Shown piece after piece: positions 55,502 through 64,000 of a stretch of DNA of 64,000 nucleotides. Both the position numbers and the translations under genes were made by a program. The notes beneath the pieces were generated by a model that was given only the letters and a program-made list of their open reading frames with translations, was not told the origin of the DNA and ran no database searches. Source of the DNA: Branchiostoma floridae (taxonomy: Eukaryota; Chordata; Leptocardii; Amphioxiformes; Branchiostomatidae); NCBI RefSeq assembly GCF_000003815.2, contig NC_049993.1:19212134-19276133 (forward strand). The letters run 5' to 3'. Each line of letters begins with the position of its first letter. Position 1 is the first letter of the stretch.

Positions 55502-58500
55502 TTAAGACTTGCACTTTAATGACTTGACCAGTTCCTTCACAGCCAGCTCCCCGTTAAGGACCAGTTTCCTGGTGTCTTCGTTCCCCTTCAGTGTGAAGAT
55601 GAGTTTCCTCATGGTTCTCTTGTAGCCCCTGTCTAAAAGCCGCCTGCACATGTGGAACGTTTCTCTCTCTATGGTCTCTGGTAACAGGTGGCCCTCCTGT
55701 GGGGGGTTAATCAAATAATCATTTAAGATAGATGAGATTGTCATGTTCTGTATACCACTGTCTTACTTTGCAATTAGCCACCGGGCATGATCTTGCAATA
55801 ATGTTATTTTCAATCAAAGATTAAAGGGTACAAGTGAAGAAGGTGCCATAGCTTTTTAAGGTTGTACAGGTAGTGGGCTGTTTTCCACTGTGTGAAGTCA
55901 GCTATCCATTCTTACATCTGGGTGGAGTGAGGAATGTTGAGTACAGTGCACAAGAGTAAGTAGTACGGCAGGATTTGAACCCAGGACCTCTGGATTCTGG
56001 GCTAACACTCTGCAGGTATGCCAAGCAACCCAACTTGATTAAAGGTGGGAGCAATAAAAAGACACATTTCCTTACATTTTGCACAGCAAATTTTACTACA
56101 GCCAAACCTTGATTCAGCAACCATCCAAGAGATCATGGAAAATGATTGCTGAGGACAGGTGGTTGCCCAGTAAGAGCCTGGTATCCAGCCGTAATATATA
56201 GCTCCCGAGTCACTTCTGTCCTCTCTGCAAATACGTATTTGTGGAGAAGACAGAAGTGACTTGGGAGCTATATATTACGGCTGGATACCATGCTAACTCA
56301 GGACAAGGTGGGGTTAACTACATAACATTGGACAGGAGTATTTTAATGCGGCTTGTGACCAGAGGTGGTTGCCTGTGCCAGGTGGTTGCCTGACAGGGTT
56401 TGACAGTAGCATAAGCAAACATAAAAAGTCTTACCTCGAGCCCGAGTGACTCTGCAAGCATCCTTCTCCCAGAAGTCCGAGTTTTCTCCGTCTTGAGATC
56501 ACAGCGAACCTCTAAGACTGGCTTGTTGTCCTGGTCCTGGATGAAGTGTTTCCATTTCAAGACGATGCTCCTCGCTAAGGAGGCCACCTCCTTGTCTTCA
56601 TGCCTCTTCAGCTTATTTACTGCATGTCCTGAGGAGTAAACAAACAAACAAACAAACATTCAAACAAATAGTTCTTCACACAACACCAGTATGTAAATGT
56701 GTAATCACCTGCTGATGTTTTGGTGACTGTTTTTCACCTAATCCTCATCACATTGAGGGCAATATTGACTGGTTTGACTTCCCACTGCATGTACGGTATC
56801 GCTGCTGTAGTGTGCAGAATGTGGTCCCAAATGAGACTAAGTTTATATCTTAACCCTTATTGTAGACCTCCATAGCAGGCTCTCTATGGCCTTTTTTGGT
56901 AAGGGTGAAGATATTAACTTAGTCTCATTTGGGACCACATTCTGCACACTACAGCAGNNNNNNNNNNNNNNNNNNNNNNNNNNNNNNNNNNNNNNNNNNN
57001 NNNNNNNNNNNNNNNNNNNNNNNNNNNNNNNNNNNNNNNNNNNNNNNNNNNNNNNNNAAAAAAGGCCATAGAGAGCCTGCTATGGAGGCTACCCTTATTG
57101 AGGCTTATAACGGGTGTAGATTTACTGATTTATTCTTATTCGAATTCAGCGATCTACAAACCTGATACTTAAACTAGAGATGCTGGGATAGAGCTAGATC
57201 ATTGGATAGAACAATGAAGAACACTCAGATAAATGTGGCACAAAATCCGCACTAACTTAGTCCTGACTTCGGTCTACAGATGACTATCATAATATAAGCA
57301 AACAAGCAGGCACCCACCTATCTTAGTGGACAGCAGGACTTGTTTGGACGGGATTTTCTTGTTGAGTTCTGTCAGAGCCTCCAGCAGAACTCGGGTAGAC
57401 TGGCCCTCCAGCTCCAAGGTCACCTTCAGACGTTCTATATCCTCGATCACCACAACTCTCTGGGGAAAAATAGAACATCACAGGACTCAGTCAAGGTCAT
57501 CTTCAGATGTTCTATATCCTCGATCACCACAACTCTCTGGGGAAAAACAGAACATGGCAGGACTCAGTCAAGGTCATCTTCAGATGTTCTATATCCTCAA
57601 TCACCACAACTCTCTGGGGAAAAACAGAACATCACAGGACTCAGTCAAGGTCATCTTCAGATGTTCTATATCCTCGATCACCAAAACTCTCTGGGGAAAA
57701 ACAGAACATCACAGGACTCAGTCAAGGTCACATTCAGACGTTCTATATCCTCGATCACCACAACTCTCTGGGGAAAAACAGAACATCACAGGACTCAGTC
57801 AAGGTCACATTCAGACGTTCTATATCCTCGATCACCACAACTCTCTGGGGAAAAACAGAACATGGCAGGACTCAGTCAAGGTCACATTCAGACGTTCTAT
57901 ATCCTCGATCACCACAACTCTCTGGGGAAAAACAGAACATCACAGGACTCAGTCAAGGTCACATTCAGACGTTCTATATCCTCGATCACCACAACTCTCT
58001 GGGGAAAAACAGAACATCACAGGACTCAGTCAAGGTCACATTCAGACGTTCTATATCCTCGATCACCACAACTCTCTGGGGAAAAACAGAACATCACAGG
58101 ACTCAGTCAAGGTCACCTTCAGATGTTCTATATCCTCGATCACCACAACTCTCTGGGGAAAAACAAAACATCACATAAAAGACTGAATCAATTAATCTAC
58201 TACTTGACAATTGTGTAGGACAAAACTTCTGGTAACTACTTCTTTGACTAACAAATACATGCATGTTCCTATATATGGCTTCTCTCTGTCAGTACCGACC
58301 ATCATGATGGTAAAATCAGCCCTACAGCTTTGGCTATGGCTAACACAAGAATGACAGTCTCTGATACATAAGGCACATCTGTAGGCTGACTCAGGTCTAT
58401 GCTATATGTATATTCTACAATGCCAGATACAGGTAAATGATGTCAACACTTAATTATAGATACATTGCATAGTGTTCAGACTATATATATATATATATAT

Positions 58501-61500
58501 AGGCTGGTAGAGTAACTCTGAATAGTGGTTATACCAGCAATACAGATTCAGAAGCTGGAGTGATACACTGAATGGTGGTTATACCAGCTACTATACAGAT
58601 ACAAAAGCTGGTGTGATACACTGAATGGTAGCTATACCAGCTACTATACAGATACAAAAGCTGGTGTGATACACTGAATGGTAGCTATACCAGCTACTAT
58701 ACAGATACAAAAGCTGGTGTGATACACTGAATGGTAGCTATACCAGCTACTATACAGATACAAAAGCTGGTGTGATACGCTGAATGGTAGCTATACCAGC
58801 TACTATACAGATACAAAAGCTGGTGTGATACACTGAATGGTGGTTATACCAGCTATACAGATACAAAAGCTGGTGTGATACACTGAATGGTGGTTATACA
58901 GTCAAACCTGTCTATAGCGGCCACTCAAGGGACCGGACAAATTTGGCCACTATAGACAGGTGGCCTCTGTATAGAGGTGGCAACTTGTAGATAAAATACC
59001 CAAGGGACCGACAAAAAATGGCCACTATGGACAGGTGGCCCCTCTGTAGAGGTGGCCCCTAATACAGGTTTGACTGTACCAGCTATACAGATACAAAAGC
59101 TGGTGTGATACACTGAATGGTGGTTATACCAGCTATACAGATACAAAAGCTGGTGTGATACACTGAATGGTGGTTATACCGGCTATACAGATACAAAAGC
59201 TGGTGTGATACACTGAATGGTGGTTATACCAGCTATACAAATACAAAAGCTGGTGTGATACACTGAATGGTGGTTATACTGGATACAAAGATGGCATGGC
59301 AGTCATGACAATGAGGACCTTTTCTTTTAAGTTAAAAAAAAAAGTGCATTTCTCTCGTGTGTTGTCTAGGTTGGAGTAAAGTTGTCACATGTAGGGTTTC
59401 ACACAATACAAGTGTGCTCAGTTTGACTCAGTTTCACTGTTGCTTTATCATGATGCAGGTAAGCCACACTAAAGACACCTGTAAGGTTTCTCACCTGTCT
59501 GCTTTCATGTGAAAAAAACCCTACAAATGTGATCAGAGAGACTTATTCTTTCTTCCCGTATTATCCTAGGTAGATGTCCTTGCAGTAAATCAGTCACAAT
59601 GGTCTCACTTGCAGGGTTTCTCGCCTGTTTCTATGTCTCTTCACAGGAGAGAAACCCTATACTATAGGTGTGATCAGTGTGACTTGGCTTCCTTGTTGTG
59701 TTTGAAGCCACACTGGCAACACTTGTAGGGTTTCCCACCTGTGATATGTTTTTGTATGTCACACAGCATAAAACGAAGTGTGATCAGTGTGACTTTGGTT
59801 CCTAATGTTGCATTGTCCAAAGTGGTTATCTTTATGGTACTCACTCACTCACTCACTATCCATTGAGTATCCATACTGTACATTTCAGCCATGCTGAAGA
59901 CACCTGAAAGGTTTCTCCCCTGTATACTTAAAGGGAGAAGTCCTACAAGTGTGATCAGTCAGACTTACAGTAATAACTGCTTTCTTCCTGTCTTATCAAG
60001 TGGATTTCCTTTCTTTCTTTTCTTTCGTTTTTGAGGCTACCAACTTCAATTTGCTGAAGACTTTTGTAGCCTAAATAGGAAAGTTGTGTAAAGTGCCTTT
60101 CCCAAGGGCACAAGATTGGTGACACGGCGGGGTTTGAACTCAGGACCTTCTGGACTTGAGTCAAACGTGCTGCCGATTGCGCCGCGCGGTCCCAAAACGT
60201 GATCTCCTTGGAGCACATTAGCCACCATGGTCTCAGTTGTAGGGTCTCCCCTGTATGTTTCAGTATGTTCTAATAGGAGAAACCCTACAGCTGTGGTCAG
60301 TGTGACTTGTGTTTCTTTGTTGCATTTCAAGCCACACTAGCAACACTTGTAGGGTTTCTCACCTGTATGTTTTTGTAACAGCATCACACTTTTAGCCAGG
60401 CAGCCGTACATTGTACAGCCTGTGAGGCCTACATTGTATGGCCTTTTATTGTGACTGTTAAAAAAATAACTCAAATTGTACGCCCTTACACTGGGGAGCA
60501 CATCCTCTGACAAGCATGAAATGCTGGTTGACCACGAATGCTACAGGTCACATGTGGCCTGTCTGACAGTAAATTTGCTTCATTCCCCAAAATTTGCACC
60601 TCAAGATGTGGGAAATGGTGTTTTAGAGAGTTGTAAATTTTGAGTGAGGATGTCCCCAGACCCCCACCTACAGTACTTGCACCTGCAGCGCTTGCCGAAA
60701 ATTGGCAAGAAATTTGGACACCCTATGATAAAATCCTAGCTAAAAGCCTGAACAGCATAGAAGTGTGACTTCAGGTACATTTAAGCCATGTTGAAGACGC
60801 CTGTAAGGTTTCTCACCTGTATACTTTGTAAGAAACCCTACAAGTGTGATCAGTCAGACTTAACTTGTTTCTTCCTGTCTTATCCAAATTAAGGTGGATT
60901 TCTTCACGACAGATGCAGATTGTTCACTAAATGGACTCTCCTGTTGTTTTAAATGTACCAATATAAAATTGCCAATAATCTAAAGCACAGAGGTATCTAT
61001 AAAATAAACTGGGAAATAGACAAATTCATGTAAATGCAATAATATTTCTAAAAATCATATTCAAACTAGAGTTTGGCGACCTCATACCTCCATGAAAATT
61101 TAGAGCTGTCGTAAATTTCATGCAATTGACCAAGACATTAACATAATTTACGCATGGTGTTGTTCATCATTGACTAACGTACACATGTCACAATTATAAA
61201 ATTCCCATTATTGATCGTAAAGCGGTTTTGAATTTTTACATAAATTATGCAAATAACTTCCTCATTACCATATTTGGTATCTGCTTATATTCCAACTATC
61301 ATAATTAACATGTGTCACATTTATTAAGGTCCAGTTATTGAAAACAATGGAACTATACAATTTCCTCATCAATTATGCTAATCAAGTCCTCATTTGCATA
61401 ACATGTATATCATTATGAACATCTTTGCCCAAGCTACCTGCATGCCTAAAATGCAGGCAATCCGTCGTTCCTTTCTGCAGTTATCCTCTTTGGAGTGTCT

Positions 61501-62969
61501 TGACAAAAACGCCCCTGCAGTTCCACAATTAAATGTTAGGGAACTCAAACTCGCCCCACTTTTTCATGACGCTAAAAGCTATTTACCACATAAATGTCAC
61601 GACCATATCACGTCCGTGACAAGAGATACATGGAAAAAAACTGCTATGATAGAATTTTCTCATTAATTATGCAAATGTACTCCTATTTTGCATAATTAGT
61701 ATTTTTCTTGTACAACATTGTCTAAGGTACCTACATACCAAAAATCATAGAAATCCATTGTTCCCTTCTTGAGTTATCCTCGTCAGAAGTTTTTGACAAA
61801 AATGCCCCTGCTATCCCAAAACTAGACGCTAGGGGCCCAAACTTATGTCATTTCTTCCTGAGCACAAGAGCTGTCCAATACTCAAAAATCGTGACCATAG
61901 CATGTTCAGAGCACCGAGATAGCAAAACCGGAAGTTGCGCTGCAGTACCAAGGGGAGTCGCTAGGGAGTCCAAAATCTAATCATTTCCAGCTTTTGTCAG
62001 ACACTACCAACACACCAAGTACGAAACCAATCCACCCGACCGTTCATGAGTTATTTTGTTTACACACACACAGACAGACAGACAAACGCGGGGTAAAATA
62101 TAACCTCCATGACATTTCATGGAGGTAATTAACTTCAAGTAGTTTATATATCAAATAAAAAAATCCACTGAGTGAGTCAAAAGAGCTAAGATAAGTAAGA
62201 TATTTTGATTATTCTATATGGCTATCAGGTAATACTCCCTTTCCCTCTCCTTCTAAGTATTTCTTGCTTCTTGATCACTTCTGGTCTTGTCTGGCTTCTG
62301 GTTCCTTGTTCCTCAGATGAAGGAGTTTCCCTTGCTCAGTTGTGCTCTTTCATGACGTATCTCAGGTACCCATGGCAGCAGGAAAGACACAGAGCTGACA
62401 GAAGACACAGACATCATGACCTGTGTCTTTCCTCCTCCACATGTGTGCCTTCTGTCGTGGCTTGTAGCGTTCTTCCTTCTCCTGTCCTTTGTGGTGTTCT
62501 TGTAGGGCACGATGTGATAAACATGGAGAAGAAAATCTCTTTGTTGCGGGTCCGTTGTGCCGAGTTCTTGCTTTGCTCCAAGACGTCCGTCTCAAAACCG
62601 TCCGTGTTCTGTAGTGTGCCTCCGGCCTTCCCGTCAGTGCCACATGCTTCATAGTACACACCCGGTTCTACCTGGCATTCCTGCCCACTCACCTGGCTGA
62701 ACACACCTGGGCAGTCTTGATTAGTTTTACGTCACCGTCGTAACTTTCGCGGGAAATTTTTAATTTAGGATTTGCAAAAGAGATTATGATGACAACTTAG
62801 TAATGCCCCCCTCCCCCTTCGACGTTACAACAACTTAGAACGAAGAAATAAGCATGTCAAAACCTACCTGTAAAGACTCTATTGTCGCCTGTTTGTACAC
62901 TTTGCCTTGGGACTTGGATTTAGCTTTCGCCGCAGTTTCTCGAGGCAGTCGGACGACAAATTTGTCCAT
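55502..62969 (-). CDS. TCEANC2: TFIIS N-terminal and central domain-containing protein 2, 4 exons
   Basis: Nuclear protein related to transcription elongation factor TFIIS. Exons on the minus strand: 62868-62969, 57318-57459, 56435-56628, 55502-55696. Phases close exactly to 210 aa (human about 208). It starts [24 protein letters not shown] ends exon 1 and is nearly identical to the human protein. Exons 2-3 form the helical LW/TFIIS N-terminal domain ([12 protein letters not shown] ... [20 protein letters not shown] ... [14 protein letters not shown]). Exon 4 is the central-domain-like part ([20 protein letters not shown]). A minus-sense AATAAA lies just past the stop. The acceptor and first part of exon 2 are copied ten times (57390-58163). 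The gene starts about 390 bp from NEK8, head to head. Confidence 0.95.
55950..56032 (-). repeat. tRNA-derived SINE-like sequence
   Basis: The minus strand carries a B box GGGTTCAAATCCTGCC preceded by CAGAATCCAGAGGTCC, with an A-box-like region near GAGTGTTAGCCCAG. A close relative is at 60120-60195. It lies in TCEANC2 intron 3. Confidence 0.55.
56099..56406. mobile_element. 308-bp CAGYCAAACC MITE with nested palindrome
   Basis: The left end CAGCCAAACCTTGATTCAGC and right end GCCTGACAGGGTTTGACAG are imperfect inverted repeats, flanked by TA on both sides (56097-56098, 56407-56408). Inside lies a second foldback at about 56178-56290: arms GGTATCCAGCCGTAATATAT and ATATATTACGGCTGGATACC continue for about 43 bp with a single mismatch. 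The outer family is the same as the element at 58899-59076. Confidence 0.65.
56800..57110. repeat. Long inverted repeat collapsed at an assembly gap
   Basis: CTGCTGTAGTGTGCAGAATG near 56802 and onward recurs inverted as CATTCTGCACACTACAGCAG just before a 100-N gap (56958-57057). After the gap, AAAAGGCCATAGAGAGCCTG continues the inverse of 56868-56900. The palindrome probably caused the gap. Confidence 0.75.
57390..58163 (-). repeat. TCEANC2: 77-bp tandem array of a splice acceptor plus exon start
   Basis: Ten copies at an exact 77-bp period (CTCTGGGGAAAAA positions from 57457 to 58150). On the minus strand each unit contains the tract TTCTGTTTTTCCCCAG followed by exon-2 sequence (AGAGTTGTGGTGATCGAGG...) up to about GTGACCTTG. 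The copy nearest the exon body (57459) is the in-frame acceptor. Copies are nearly identical, so amplification is recent or homogenised. Confidence 0.9.
58164..58532. other. TCEANC2 intron 1 sequence, no feature
   Basis: Only a short (AT)n run at about 58483-58501 stands out. Confidence 0.5.
58533..59283. repeat. 53-bp minisatellite
   Basis: The unit GATACAAAAGCTGGTGTGAT ... TATACCAGCTACTATACA, about 53 bp (some copies shorter), is repeated about a dozen times. It is interrupted at 58899-59076 by an inserted MITE. Confidence 0.9.
58899..59076. mobile_element. 178-bp MITE inserted in the minisatellite, TA duplication
   Basis: The left end CAGTCAAACCTGTCTATAG and right end CAGGTTTGACTG are inverted; inner words GGCCACTATAGACAGGTGGC and GGCCACTATGGACAGGTGGC recur. 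Removing the element and one TA restores the repeat word GGTTATACCAGC exactly, which proves a TA target duplication (58897-58898, 59077-59078). This fits a Tc1/mariner-type miniature element. Confidence 0.85.
59440..60880. repeat. Dispersed foldbacks resembling C2H2 zinc-finger linkers
   Basis: At least seven times (about 59485, 59612, 59725, 59907, 60237, 60345, 60803) a GTAGGGTTTCTCACCTGT word, which is the inverse of a sequence encoding TGEKPY, stands 15-40 bp before a forward GGAGAAACCCTACAAGTGTG-type word (in some copies decayed). The forward word is followed by ATCAG(T/A)G(T/A)GACTT. The pattern resembles the zinc-finger linker TGEKPYKC on both strands. No intact finger is present. Confidence 0.55.
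60040..60195 (-). mobile_element. tRNA-derived SINE
   Basis: The minus strand has an A box GCGGCGCAATCGGCAGC, a B box GAGTTCAAACCCCGCC, then TTGTGCCCTTGGGAAAGGCA followed by CTTTACAC, a core seen in many marine SINEs. The order of tRNA-like head then core supports a SINE inserted in TCEANC2 intron 1. Confidence 0.65.
61065..62135. mobile_element. ~1.05-kb element with CCTCCATGAAAT ends
   Basis: It starts near TTGGCGACCTCATACCTCCA / CCTCCATGAAAATTTA and ends with ATTTCATGGAGGTAATTA, preceded by ACACACACAGACAGACAGAC and AAACGCGGGG. Internally, diverged blocks with CTCATTAATTATGCAAAT, GAGTTATCCTC and ACAAAAA(C/T)GCCCCTGC recur two or three times. It is a non-coding repeat whose superfamily could not be assigned. 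Confidence 0.55.
62136..62867. other. TCEANC2 intron 1, proximal part; no feature recognised
   Basis: ORFs occur on both strands at 62205-62704 but overlap each other and show no domain. Confidence 0.4.
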
Positions 62970-63360
62970 TTTAAAACCTCTTCTTCTGTAGATTTCCTCA
63001 AATTTTCATTCAAAACGACTGCCGAAAGAATCGGCTGTTCACGCAAAATATAATTACGCCTCAAAAAATCGTTCACTAAATACGTTATAAAACGCCTCTA
63101 AAGTTTGTTATTTAACAAAAAAAATAGTTTAAAATCTAATTCAAAATTTATTTTATTATATTTTTACTGACATAGTCTATTTTGTATGGTTATTTAGGCA
63201 AAATATAACAGGCGGCAGTTTGACATACAACAGACTACCCTTCACCTTTGACATTTTGACACATTCCATGATGGCGGCTCCGGATGTAAACATTTGAACA
63301 CTATCGTCAGATTTTAGTGATTTTTACTCATCTAAAGTCAGCAAACGGCTAGAAAAAGCG
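62970..63360. promoter_or_regulatory. Bidirectional promoter between TCEANC2 and NEK8
   Basis: The two start codons are only 391 bp apart and diverge. A CATGATGGCGGCTCC motif near 63268 matches the YY1-type AANATGGCGGC core, common just downstream of TATA-less start sites. A/T-rich sequence (63110-63170) lies between. Both 5' UTRs must be within or overlap this stretch. Confidence 0.6.
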
Positions 63361-63407
63361 ATGGAAAAATACGAGAGGATTCGCGTCGTCGGTCGAGGAG
63401 CTTACGG
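63361..63407 (+). CDS. NEK8: NEK8-like protein kinase, first coding exon (partial gene)
   Basis: The exon encodes MEKYERIRVVGRGAYG and ends in GTAAGT (phase 2). This is the start of NEK8, a NIMA-related Ser/Thr kinase of the ciliary inversin compartment. The GRGAYG residues are the start of the glycine-rich ATP loop. The fit to vertebrate NEK8 (one substitution, F to Y, in these 16 residues) favours NEK8 over NEK9. The rest of the gene lies beyond the window. Confidence 0.85.
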
Positions 63408-64000
63408 GTAAGTCGAGCGCGCCATTTTAGTTATATTAGTGAGCGTTCACTGGTTTAGGTTTTTCACTGGTTGTTGTTTTCATGCCACTACTCTCTTTAT
63501 AAAGGGTTGTGAAATAAAGAAGTGTCGTAGAAACGGATCTTTATCACACTTTGTGGGAACCTCTTAGCCTAAGGAGGAAGTGCAATGGATTATTAAAACG
63601 CAAGCTTCTGTTGACTGCATGGAATGCCCAAATCCCAAACTGATGTGGTCCAACTGGATAAATTCACATCATAGCACCTGCCCGGTCAGCCTTTTTACCG
63701 GAAAACACAGTTAAACACCGGAAAACACACGAAGGAGTGTATAATCTACTGAAATACAGTATGTTTTGATGAGTCAACATGACAGGTCGCTATGTTTTGC
63801 CACAGAATAATCTACATATGGCCCTGGAATGATGTTGTTGTTGTTGATGTCCTTGTTTAACGTCTACTTCTCCGCTAGACATGGTCTCTTGGTGCTTTTT
63901 CTGCTGGGTGCTCTTAGATTTGTTGACCTCGCTGGTGCTTGTACACTGGTGCTTTGCATATGCGTGTTTGGGGTGTTCTAGACCTGCTCAGCGAACCTTC
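63408..64000. other. NEK8: Start of NEK8 intron 1
   Basis: No further exon is seen. A short (GTT)n run occurs near 63837. Confidence 0.6.

Noticed and set aside
57326-58218. Three overlapping plus-strand ORFs of 223-292 codons
   Set aside because: They are translations of the 77-bp tandem array. Since 77 leaves remainder 2 on division by 3, all three frames cycle through the same unit and stay open. The real coding strand is minus (TCEANC2 exon 2).
58533-59283. Possible CRISPR-like array
   Set aside because: The 53-bp units are contiguous tandem repeats without unique spacers, in an animal intron.
62205-62704. Overlapping ORFs on both strands in TCEANC2 intron 1
   Set aside because: There is no recognisable domain, the ORFs overlap on opposite strands, and the flanking exons join in phase without them.

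Overview
The window looks like chordate, most probably amphioxus (Branchiostoma), genomic DNA. This is inferred from animal-type multi-exon genes (UQCRH, HSDL2, TCEANC2, NEK8), GT/AG introns of kilobase size, a patatin/EF-hand gene and a multi-EGF gene of a kind not found in compact genomes, and a very dense load of small inverted-repeat transposons. There are three assembly gaps (5007-5461, 7256-7355, 56958-57057). No prokaryotic or viral gene was seen.

Layout. (1) 2.0-6.0 kb, minus strand: a complete four-exon UQCRH (hinge subunit of respiratory complex III) whose introns hold three inverted-repeat elements. (2) 6-11.9 kb: gene-free, with foldback elements and a Tc1/mariner graveyard. (3) 12.0-41.4 kb, plus strand: a 15-coding-exon gene for a 756-residue patatin-like protein with a proline-rich N-terminus, two canonical EF-hands and a KPEEA-repeat tail. 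Its patatin core keeps the glycine-rich oxyanion loop and the DGG aspartate but has Gly where the nucleophile Ser should be, so it is predicted to be a Ca-binding pseudoenzyme. (4) Nested head-to-tail on the opposite strand inside its 18.7-kb intron 6 are three HSDL2-type peroxisomal short-chain dehydrogenase genes, named A, B and C here. A (28.9-34.6 kb) is full length, with SDR plus SCP2 domains, 412 aa and a C-terminal SKL. B (23.1-27.6 kb) and C (17.4-22.5 kb) are intact 302-aa genes that lost the SCP2 domain yet still end in SKL. A carries a duplicated active-site exon (a mutually-exclusive-splicing candidate) and a second possible first exon.

(5) 42.9-53.8 kb, minus strand, converging on the patatin gene: a predicted type II membrane protein with a basic/Ser-rich cytoplasmic region, one transmembrane segment and eight EGF domains, seven of them calcium-binding type. 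Its 5' end is unresolved. (6) 55.5-63.0 kb, minus strand: a complete TCEANC2 gene (TFIIS N-terminal/central-domain protein, 210 aa) whose exon-2 acceptor is copied ten times in a 77-bp array. (7) 63.36 kb, plus strand: the first exon of a NEK8-like kinase, head-to-head with TCEANC2 across a ~390-bp shared promoter.

The main interest is the nested HSDL2 cluster (domain loss with retention of the peroxisomal signal, duplicated exons, exon fusion, partial exon remnants) in a host gene that itself appears catalytically dead. Secondary interest lies in repeats that amplify splice sites and in transposons with readable target-site duplications.
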